This document shows positions 25,201-37,200 of a stretch of DNA of 64,000 nucleotides, one piece after another. A model generated the notes under the pieces. The model saw nothing but the letters and a program-made list of their open reading frames with translations, was not told the DNA's origin and did no database searches. The DNA is from Prosapia bicincta (Eukaryota; Arthropoda; Insecta; Hemiptera; Cercopidae): contig JBAIZL010000006.1 in NCBI GenBank assembly GCA_036971475.1, forward strand, positions 60,606,398 through 60,670,397. The letters run 5' to 3'. Position numbers and translations under genes: made by a program. The first letter of the stretch is position 1; every line of letters begins with the position of its first letter.

Positions 25201-28200
25201 TTTTGACAACTTATTACCTAAATTTTAAATGTGAGTTTTCTACGATAAAAATATTGGAAAGAACCCCAATACCACAAAAATAATCAAAAATAACAAATAA
25301 AACAAGTTACTTAAGATTAAACCCTTATGTACATTTCGATGACCATGTCATCACCATCATTCTAGTTTGTAACTTCTTGTGTGCTAGATTGTATTTTGTA
25401 ATAAGACCCTCTGATGATGATGACATGGTCTTCGAAATGTACATAAGGGTTTAATCTTAAGTAACTTGTTTTATTTGTTATTTTTGATTATTTTTGTGGT
25501 ATTGGGGTTCTTTCCAATATTTTTATTGTAATATATTGTACCACTGTGCTCTTGATATTGTGAGTTTTCTAGTTATGCATTAATATTTACTACGTACCAA
25601 AGCTCTTCTGTAGGTGTGTGCCGTTAGAGACTTTGTAGTGGTTTTCAACATGATTGTCTGTGTTGTTTCTTCCTCTAACAATTCGGAATAACTATAATTA
25701 TCACTATAGTCATCGGAATAGTCATCGTCTCTGCTCAACCTGTAGCCATTCCCCGCATTTCTACTTAAGGTACCACTTACGAAGCTTGCCACAGCCTGAA
25801 GTAAAATAGTTTACAATGTGTGAGATAATTTTTAAAAAAATACTAAATTCAATACAAACTATGATTAGTTTAAATGTAATTTATTGCTACAAAATAAACT
25901 TCAGTATATCATTTTATTTTAAAGTAATATATAATAAGTAATTATTGAGTAACAGAGTGAAAATTATTAACTTATTAACGTTTAACGAAATAATTGTTAC
26001 TAAGAGTAGGTTCGTCAATGAAACAGTTATTTTAAAATCCATCAGCAAGTAAGTTACTAATTTTCACTCAGTTACTGAATAATTACTTATGATTCGTTCA
26101 GTGAATTCAAGATGATTACAACAAGCAACTTTATAAATAATTTTTAAAGCTTTTAATAATAAAAATAATTTTTTTTTTAAGCAAAGGTTAATAATTTGTT
26201 CATTTTAATAAGATTATATAGACCTTTTGATCTACATTCAAAAATATTTCAAATAAGTATTACTGAACCTAAAGTACAAAAAAAGGATGCTCAAGTTATT
26301 CTCCCAAGTGATGTTACTAAGGGATGTGGTAATAATAACAACAATAATAATATTATAATATTATTAATAAAGGTTACTATACAGATTATTTCTTGAGAAA
26401 AACATATGTTTGTATGTTTGTGTGTATGTGTATATTGTGTGTATTATTACAAACATTTTATTAAAAGAAAAACTATAGCTAAACAGTGCTATTCTCCATT
26501 ATTCATTGCCCAATAGATGTGCTAAATTGTAACACCACATTTCTAAGTAGAAGATAACAATTTTCATTAGATTTTACTTCCGAAAAGAATAACTTTTTAA
26601 CTACCCACTGCTCTAAGCTTCTTGCCAGCCATCATTGTCTGGATCATTGAGAGTCTGTCATCATGTCCAAGACTGTGAATGTTGGCGGAGAGCTTAGAGC
26701 AGCGTATAAAAGGTTTTCTTATCTGTGAAATGATTATAATAACAAATATAGCAACAACAACTTTTACTTTAACTAGGTCCAATGGAATGACTTAACAACT
26801 TACAGTTCCAGCTTTAGACCAGAATCCAGCTTTGGTTTTGTGTCTACGCCGACCCTTGTTTCTTTGTCTGCGCCTTTTCTTTCGTTCCTCAGAGGAATTT
26901 GTAGGAGGCAGTGTGCGGAAAATGTCGGAATATGAAAACTGAAAATACAATTGTGTTATTACCCGTTTATAAGAGTAGATCGCGCCCTAGACTAGGACAG
27001 CCACCCCTAAACTCGGCCGCTACGTAACCTAGGACAACAGGGGTAGTTTTGGATGATGCTCAAGGTCATCCCGACCTCAACCCTAGACCAAGGGGTGGTT
27101 TTGACCACGTTCAGGGGGTAGGGGGTAGTTTTTCGAAAAAAAAAAAAAAAATCGGCCGCTACGTAACCTAGGACTATAGGGGTAGTTTCGGATGATGCAG
27201 GAGGTCATCGCGGCCCCGACCCCAGACCCGGGGGTGGTTTCGACCGCGTCTAGAGGGGTGGGGGGTAGTTTTTCGAAAAATTTTTTATTTTAACCTAACT
27301 CGGTCGCTACGTAACCTAGGACTATAGGGGTAGTTTTGGATGTTGCAGAGGCCTGACGCCGACCCTCACCCAACCCTAAGGGCGGTTTTGACCATGCCTA
27401 GAGGGGTGGTAAATGGAAAAAACTAATTTCAACTAGCTAACCTAAGCTAGCCAAAATGGATCAAACCTAACCTAACCTAAGTGTTGGGGGTGACCACGGC
27501 TACGTTCAGGACCATCACCGGGGGTAGCTCCGGGGGTGGAGTGGGGGTGGGGGTAGTTTTCGAAAAAATTTTGGAAAAACGTGCCTTGACCGATAGGGTG
27601 TGTCTAGAGTGCATTATCGCTACTGTAGGGGTAGTTTCACCTAGGGGTAGTTTTTACAAAAATTATGAAATTGCCGAAAATCGATCGGTTGGATCAACAG
27701 ACAGTATGGGATACGTGCAGAGGCTCTTTTGGACCGTTGCGGGGGTGGTTTACTTAGGGGTAGTTTTTACAAAAAACACGAAATTGCCAAAAATCGATCG
27801 GTTGGATCAAATGACCGTATATGGTATGGTTAAAGTCTATTATGGACCGTTGTGGGGGCGGGGTCACTTGTTTTTAGATTTCCAAAAATAATCGGGGTCC
27901 TAGGTAAAATCCACCTGGGCATTAGTTAAAGCCGCCAAGGTAGAGCCAATATGGAGCACGGTCTCGGTTAAAGCCAAACCGAGCCCAGGCACCCAGAAGC
28001 TAGGCCTTAGGTAAAGCTAACACGGAGCTAGCCCTCGGGTAAAGACATCTCAAAGCCGACCCTTAAGTAAAGTAACCCAGGAATAGCTTTGGTGGTGGGG
28101 GTAACTTTCGAAAGATTTAATGGTTATCTGATGACGTATCAACGCTCGAGCAACTCTAGGCAAGTAGTAGGCTCACCCTAACTATAGTGGTCTACCCCAA

Positions 28201-31200
28201 ATGAATCGGGTGATGAGGGGCAAGGGTATACGATTGCCAAACTCAAAATTTGTCTATCCTACTAAATTAATAAACAATGCAGCCAGCCTTTAGGTAAAGC
28301 TACACAAAAGCCGGGCTGGGAAGGCTGCTATATCAATTACCAAGACAAATACCTCCACCAAGTCCTAAGAAAAACTAACACAGAGCAAGACCTCAAGTAA
28401 AAGCCATCTCGAAGCCATGCCCTAGGTAAAGTAACCCATGAACCAGACCATCGGTAAAGTTACCACGGGGTCGGGGCCTAGGTAAAGCTAACACGGAGCA
28501 GGGACTCAGGTAAAAGCTATCCCGAAGCCATGCCCTAGGTAAAGTAACCCAGTAACCAGACCATCGATAAAGCTACCATGGAGTCGGGGCTTAGGTAAAG
28601 CTACCATGGAGTTAGACCGTAGGTAAAGCAAACACGGAGCAAAGACTCAGGTAAAAGCCATCTCGAAGCCAGCCGATAGGTAAAGTAACCCTGGATTCAG
28701 GCATCAAGTGGGGGGTGGTTATCAAATAATATATGAAATTACCAAAAATGATCGGTTAGATCAAACGACCAACGACCTACATAGAGTTCAAATAGTCAAC
28801 AAGTTGAATCAACCAATCACAACGCAGGGGCCCGGTAGGTCTACGTAAACGGTCAATGTAAGACGAGAAGGCCTATATAACGTGTTAAACCAATATATAT
28901 GACAGCCCACATAATGTGTTAAACAAATATGCAAGCCTATATACATACTATACTAGGCCGACATACTATGTCGGTAAATCACCGGCCAAAGCCTATATGA
29001 ACTGAGATAGTTTCACCTCATATATCAGGTAGAACCACAGGCAGGCCACCGTATAATATAGGGAGTACTATAAGGTATAGCTAAACCAATATATACGATA
29101 GCCTACATAATGTGTTAAACAAATACGCAAGCTTGCATACATACTATGCTAGGCCTACATACATGAATCCCTAAATGCGCCTACTATGTCGGTAAATCAC
29201 TGGCCACAGCCTATATGAACTGAGATAGTTTCACCTCATATATCAGGTAGAACCTGGCAATCGTATAATATGGGAAGTACTATAAGGTACATCTACCGTT
29301 GCATAACCTATCAAGCCCACGTAAAGATTTAATATATCTGATGACGTACGAGCGACATGCGCACCTATAACCAGAGTGGCCTACCCCTAAATAAAATGGC
29401 TGATGCGGGGCAAAGGGTTATGATTGTCTATGCTACAAAATAATAAACAAAGCAATAAAGCCCTGTCGTTTCAGGGAATACGCTTGACCGTGTGTTAGAC
29501 ATGTACAGACTTGCAGCGATAACTCATTATCTAAAAACCGCAACGGATGCCGGCGACCGCTATAGCAGGCATAAAAACCCGCAAGGCTGTGTCGTTGTGA
29601 ATCTAGGCACGTGTTTATGTTTTGATTACTGTATCAAATTACTGTGTATTGTTGGCATACCAAGGCCTACATATATATAATCAGAAATCAATGTAAATAA
29701 TCAAATAGCCTCAATGGATATATCCTATAGCTGCAAATGTATCTAGATATAAAGGTATATATGGAGAAACACTAATAATGAGGCCTATCACAAAACGTGA
29801 ATAAATATATGTTATAAAACGATCCTAAAACGATGCTAGGTCAACATGCAGGCTATCATACACGGGCGTATATACCACGTTAAGCTAACATAATGTGTTA
29901 AACAAACATGCGTGTAAACCTGCATACTATGCCAAGCCGACTTACATGAATCCCTAAATGTGCCTACTATGCCGGTAAACCACTGGCCAAGGCCTATATG
30001 ATCTGAGCTAGTTTCACCTCGTCTATCAGGTAGAACCTGGCAACCGTATAATACGGGAAGTACTATATGGTATAGCTAACAATGCTAATCTATCACGCCC
30101 ATGACGGTCAACAAATATTACAATATAATTTAAAAAAGTTACGCAACCTATATACATACAATTCTAACCAATATAGGCATATATACTATGTTAAACCAGC
30201 ATGCAATATACTCTAAATAGCCATATATACGCTGTTAAACCAATATGCAGGTTAACCTATATACAACCTGTATTAGGCAAATATCCCCGTTACCCGCATA
30301 GGCCTATGTTAAGCCAGGATGAATGATAGCTTATATAGTGTGTTAAACAAATATGCTTGTAAACCTACATAAATAATATGCTAAGCCTGTGCTAAACAGA
30401 TATGCGTGTAAACCCACATAAATACTATGCTAACCAACATGGATGCTATCCTACATAGGCTTATATACTATGTTAAACCAGCATGCAATATACTCTAAAT
30501 AGCCATATATACGCTGTTAAACAAATATGCGTGTAAACCCACATAAACACGCCAAGCCAATATCCGTGCTATAATAGATAGGCGTATATACTATGTTAGG
30601 CCTACATACTGTGTTAAACAAACATGTATGTAAGCCGACAAGGGCCTACAAATTATATCCAATGCATAGTTTAGCTAAAGGGCTATCACACACTATCCTA
30701 AAAGCGGCCCGCAAATTACCACATAATACCTGATACATAGCTTGGCTAATCATTAACACATAGTATGACCCAACACATAATATCCGGTGCATAGCCTCGC
30801 TAAATAAGCATAAACCCCCCAAAATTGGCTTATCAATTATGTATGGTCTAGATATAGTCACACATGTCATTTCAAAAGTCAGCCGGAAAGAAACACTACC
30901 CTGGTATATAATATGTTAAACCAGCATGCAATATACTCTAAATAGCCTTATATACGCTGTTAAAAAAAAATATGCGTGTAAACCGAATAAATACTATGGT
31001 AAGCCAACACGCATGCTATCATAGATAGACGTATATACTATGTTAGGCCTACATACCGCGTTAAACAAACATGTGTGTAAGCCTGCATAGATATTATGCT
31101 AAGAAGACACGGGCCTGAACACATTATATCCAATGCATAGTTTAGCTAATGGTTATCACACAGTAGCCTGACTACAACCTGCCCACATAATACCCGACAC

Positions 31201-34200
31201 ATAGCTAGACTAATCATTAACACATAGTATCCGATGCATAGCCCGACGATGGGTTAACATATAGTATCCGATAAGTAGCTTGAGAATGCCCCAACACATA
31301 ATATCCGGTGCATAGCCTCGCTAACGCTTAGCACATAGTAGCCGATGCTGAGCATGGCTATGGAATATCACATATTATCTGATGTGTAGCCCGACTAATG
31401 GGTAACACAGCCAATGCATAGCTAGGCTAAAGATTAACATAAAGTATCCAATGCATGGCTTGGGTAATGTATATAGCTAGCCTACATTCTGTGTTATCTG
31501 TGTAAACCCACATACTATGCTAAGCCGGTTATCCATAGACACAAATCTATGGTGATGCAAGAGTAACCAGCACCCTGACAACAGATACCTGGCATGATCA
31601 TAGCCTACATTGCCTGATAACAGATACCTAGCCTGACAATAGCCTACATAGCTAGACAAAAGATACATAACTAGACAATAGATACCTAGCCCGACAACAG
31701 ACACCAATCCCGGAATCAAATACATAGCCCGACAAACGATGCATAGCCCGACAAGGGCTAGCACATAGTATCCGAGGTATAGAATGACTAACGGTTAACA
31801 CATGGTATCCAAAGCATAACTAGGCTAGTGAATAACTAATGGTTAGTTTGACTATGGTTAACACACACAGTGTCCGATGCATAGCTTAGCTAATGGATAA
31901 CACATAGTAACCTATGCCTAGCCAGACTACGGCTAACACATAGTACCCGATGAATGGCTCGACTAAGGCCAACACACAGAATCCGATGCACAACCTAGGA
32001 TCGAATATGACGTCATCCAGGGCGGAGATGGTGGCTATGTTGATACCGTGATGGCCAGTGTAGGCTAGATCAAATAACCAACGTTTCAACCAAACTACTG
32101 TCTTACGCTAAGTTTAACCGACCAACATACGCGAAGTTCAAACGAACAGCATTTACACCAAGTTCAAATAGGCCACGGCTGGTGAAGGCCAGATCAGCTA
32201 TTCAACGTTGAAAAACTTACGCTAATCAACCAACATCCACACCGAGGTCAATTGGTTAGTGAAGGCACCAACAAAAGCCCTAGGTCTTAGACATAATTAT
32301 AGCCACCAACGCATACCAAAATATCTATGCAGAAACCGTCAAGGCCTTTACACATATTGTCTAGGTATGTTGTATCATTTACAGCATACTAACTAAGGTA
32401 AAGCTACCTTTCAGGTAGGCCATAGGTAAAGCTACCTTGAAGGTATGCCCCAGGTAAGGCCTGGAGTCAGGTAGTAGGTAAAGACACCGTCGAGTCAGGT
32501 CAGCTATGCATAACCTGTCACACAATAACTGCGTAAAGGCAGCTAACAATGCCTACCCCTTTAAAATAGCTACGAAAAGATAACAACCAATACATACCCT
32601 ATCATAATAGCTATGTAAAGACAGCTAAAGATGCATAACCTAACTCAGTAATGATTGCTATTAAATAATGAACCATTACACTAGCCACGTAAAGACAGCT
32701 ACCAACACCACAATAGCTACGTAAAAACAGTTATCGATCCGTGACCAAGATAATACCTACGTAAGACCTATATCAGTGCTAAGACAATAGCTCCGTAAGG
32801 AAAACCTACCACTTCATGAACCACGACAACAGCAAGGTGTGGACGGCTACCAATACATTACTTATCACAGCTACCAACACATAACTCGTCACACTAGCTA
32901 AGTAAATAGCGCTACGATTGAATAGCCTATCACACAGGCCAAATGAGGGTCACTAACTAAACCATCACAATATCTCTGTACATGGCAGATGGCGTGATGA
33001 TCCTCATCTTTATCGCACACCTAACAGTAGGTTAGAAGCACTCTGGCTAGCTTAGGTTAGTGGGTTGAAAATAATTTTTTCTAAAAACAACCCCTCTAGA
33101 CGTGGTCGAACACCCAACAGTAGGTTAGGTTAGAAGCACTCAGGCCAGCTTAGGTTAGTGGGTTGAAAATAATTTTTCCTAAAAACTACCCCTCTAGACG
33201 TGGTTGAACCCTCCCCCAAGGCTACGATCAAGGTCACATCGACCGCCTGCATCATCCAAAACCACCCCTAACTTTCAAAGATTGGTCGTATCTCCATCAC
33301 GGGCATCACTGACCTGTGGTTGTAGAAGTTAGGGGTGGTTTTGGATGATGCAGGCGGTCGATGTGACCTTGATCGTAGCCTTGGGGGAGGGTTCAACCAC
33401 GTCTAGAGGGGTAGTTTTTAGGAAAAATTATTTTCAACCCACTAACCTAAGCTGGCCTGAGTGCTTCTAACCTAACCTACTGTTGGGTGTTCGACCACGT
33501 CTAGAGGGGTTGTTTTTAGAAAAAATTATTTTCAACCCACTAACCTAAGCTAGCCAGAGTGCTTCTAACCTACTGTTAGGTGTGCGATAAAGATGAGGAT
33601 CATCACGCCATCTGCCATGTACAGAGATATTGTGATGGTTTAGTTAGTGACCCTCATTTGGCCTGTGTGATAGGCTATTCAATCGTAGCGCTATTTACTT
33701 AGCTAGTGTGACGAGTTATGTGTTGGTAGCTGTGATAAGTAATGTATTGGTAGCCGTCCACACCTTGCTGTTGTCGTGGTTCATGAAGTGGTAGGTTTTC
33801 CTTACGGAGCTATTGTCTTAGCACTGATATAGGTCTTACGTAGGTATTATCTTGGTCACGGATCGATAACTGTTTTTACGTAGCTATTGTGGTGTTGGTA
33901 GCTGTCTTTACGTGGCTAGTGTAATGGTTCATTATTTAATAGCAATCATTACTGAGTTAGGTTATGCATCTTTAGCTGTCTTTACATAGCTATTATGATA
34001 GGGTATGTATTGGTTGTTATCTTTTCGTAGCTATTTTAAAGGGGTAGGCATTGTTAGCTGCCTTTACGCAGTTATTGTGTGACAGGTTATGCATAGCTGA
34101 CCTGACTCGACGGTGTCTTTACCTACTACCTGACTCCAGGCCTTACCTGGGGCATACCTTCAAGGTAGCTTTACCTATGGCCTACCTGAAAGGTAGCTTT

Positions 34201-37200
34201 ACCTTAGTTAGTATGCTGTAAATGATACAACATACCTAGACAATATGTGTAAAGGCCTTGACGGTTTCTGCATAGATATTTTGGTATGCGTTGGTGGCTA
34301 TAATTATGTCTAAGACCTAGGGCTTTTGTTGGTGCCTTCACTAACCAATTGACCTCGGTGTGGATGTTGGTTGATTAGCGTAAGTTTTTCAACGTTGAAT
34401 AGCTGATCTGGCCTTCACCAGCCGTGGCCTATTTGAACTTGGTGTAAATGCTGTTCGTTTGAACTTCGCGTATGTTGGTCGGTTAAACTTAGCGTAAGAC
34501 AGTAGTTTGGTTGAAACGTTGGTTATTTGATCTAGCCTACACTGGCCATCACGGTATCAACATAGCCACCATCTCCGCCCTGGATGACGTCATATTCGAT
34601 CCTAGGTTGTGCATCGGATTCTGTGTGTTGGCCTTAGTCGAGCCATTCATCGGGTACTATGTGTTAGCCGTAGTCTGGCTAGGCATAGGTTACTATGTGT
34701 TATCCATTAGCTAAGCTATGCATCGGACACTGTGTGTGTTAACCATAGTCAAACTAACCATTAGTTATTCACTAGCCTAGTTATGCTTTGGATACCATGT
34801 GTTAACCGTTAGTCATTCTATACCTCGGATACTATGTGCTAGCCCTTGTCGGGCTATGCATCGTTTGTCGGGCTATGTATTTGATTCCGGGATTGGTGTC
34901 TGTTGTCGGGCTAGGTATCTATTGTCTAGTTATGTATCTTTTGTCTAGCTATGTAGGCTATTGTCAGGCTAGGTATCTGTTATCAGGCAATGTAGGCTAT
35001 GATCATGCCAGGTATCTGTTGTCAGGGTGCTGGTTACTCTTGCATCACCATAGATTTGTGTCTATGGATAACCGGCTTAGCATAGTATGTGGGTTTACAC
35101 AGATAACACAGAATGTAGGCTAGCTATATACATTACCCAAGCCATGCATTGGATACTTTATGTTAATCTTTAGCCTAGCTATGCATTGGCTGTGTTACCC
35201 ATTAGTCGGGCTACACATCAGATAATATGTGATATTCCATAGCCATGCTCAGCATCGGCTACTATGTGCTAAGCGTTAGCGAGGCTATGCACCGGATATT
35301 ATGTGTTGGGGCATTCTCAAGCTACTTATCGGATACTATATGTTAACCCATCGTCGGGCTATGCATCGGATACTATGTGTTAATGATTAGTCTAGCTATG
35401 TGTCGGGTATTATGTGGGCAGGTTGTAGTCAGGCTACTGTGTGATAACCATTAGCTAAACTATGCATTGGATATAATGTGTTCAGGCCCGTGTCTTCTTA
35501 GCATAATATCTATGCAGGCTTACACACATGTTTGTTTAACGCGGTATGTAGGCCTAACATAGTATATACGTCTATCTATGATAGCATGCGTGTTGGCTTA
35601 CCATAGTATTTATTCGGTTTACACGCATATTTTTTTTTAACAGCGTATATAAGGCTATTTAGAGTATATTGCATGCTGGTTTAACATATTATATACCAGG
35701 GTAGTGTTTCTTTCCGGCTGACTTTTGAAATGACATGTGTGACTATATCTAGACCATACATAATTGATAAGCCAATTTTGGGGGGTTTATGCTTATTTAG
35801 CGAGGCTATGCACCGGATATTATGTGTTGGGTCATACTATGTGTTAATGATTAGCCAAGCTATGTATCAGGTATTATGTGGTAATTTGCGGGCCGCTTTT
35901 AGGATAGTGTGTGATAGCCCTTTAGCTAAACTATGCATTGGATATAATTTGTAGGCCCTTGTCGGCTTACATACATGTTTGTTTAACACAGTATGTAGGC
36001 CTAACATAGTATATACGCCTATCTATTATAGCACGGATATTGGCTTGGCGTGTTTATGTGGGTTTACACGCATATTTGTTTAACAGCGTATATATGGCTA
36101 TTTAGAGTATATTGCATGCTGGTTTAACATAGTATATAAGCCTATGTAGGATAGCATCCATGTTGGTTAGCATAGTATTTATGTGGGTTTACACGCATAT
36201 CTGTTTAGCACAGGCTTAGCATATTATTTATGTAGGTTTACAAGCATATTTGTTTAACACACTATATAAGCTATCATTCATCCTGGCTTAACATAGGCCT
36301 ATGCGGGTAACGGGGATATTTGCCTAATACAGGTTGTATATAGGTTAACCTGCATATTGGTTTAACAGCGTATATATGGCTATTTAGAGTATATTGCATG
36401 CTGGTTTAACATAGTATATATGCCTATATTGGTTAGAATTGTATGTATATAGGTTGCGTAACTTTTTTAAATTATATTGTAATATTTGTTGACCGTCATG
36501 GGCGTGATAGATTAGCATTGTTAGCTATACCATATAGTACTTCCCGTATTATACGGTTGCCAGGTTCTACCTGATAGACGAGGTGAAACTAGCTCAGATC
36601 ATATAGGCCTTGGCCAGTGGTTTACCGGCATAGTAGGCACATTTAGGGATTCATGTAAGTCGGCTTGGCATAGTATGCAGGTTTACACGCATGTTTGTTT
36701 AACACATTATGTTAGCTTAACGTGGTATATACGCCCGTGTATGATAGCCTGCATGTTGACCTAGCATCGTTTTAGGATCGTTTTATAACATATATTTATT
36801 CACGTTTTGTGATAGGCCTCATTATTAGTGTTTCTCCATATATACCTTTATATCTAGATACATTTGCAGCTATAGGATATATCCATTGAGGCTATTTGAT
36901 TATTTACATTGATTTCTGATTATATATATGTAGGCCTTGGTATGCCAACAATACACAGTAATTTGATACAGTAATCAAAACATAAACACGTGCCTAGATT
37001 CACAACGACACAGCCTTGCGGGTTTTTATGCCTGCTATAGCGGTCGCCGGCATCCGTTGCGGTTTTTAGATAATGAGTTATCGCTGCAAGTCTGTACATG
37101 TCTAACACACGGTCAAGCGTATTCCCTGAAACGACAGGGCTTTATTGCTTTGTTTATTATTTTGTAGCATAGACAATCATAACCCTTTGCCCCGCATCAG

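Larger units (their letters stand above)
26974..33274 (+). repeat. Left arm of the palindrome (6,301 bp)
   Basis: Order inward: terminal modules (27013-27430), GT-rich zone (27480-27900), GGTAAAGC zone (27900-28720), AAACAAATATGC/CGGTAAATC zone (28800-30640), CACATAGTATCC zone (30640-31990), spacer, AGCTACGTAAAGACAGCTA zone (32390-32960), central modules (33040-33274). The longest open frame has 136 codons with a GTG start and is itself an internal DNA repeat, so I annotate no gene. Confidence 0.85.

Noticed and set aside
27481..27891. 136-codon open frame in the left arm (mirrored at 38709-39119) as a gene of the palindrome
   Set aside because: It begins with GTG, is Gly/Val-rich, and consists of internally repeated DNA; no domain or codon structure supports it.
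29492..35954. Other mirrored open frames of 62-95 codons in the palindrome as proteins
   Set aside because: They lie in degenerate tandem repeats and cycle with the repeat units; no recognisable motifs.
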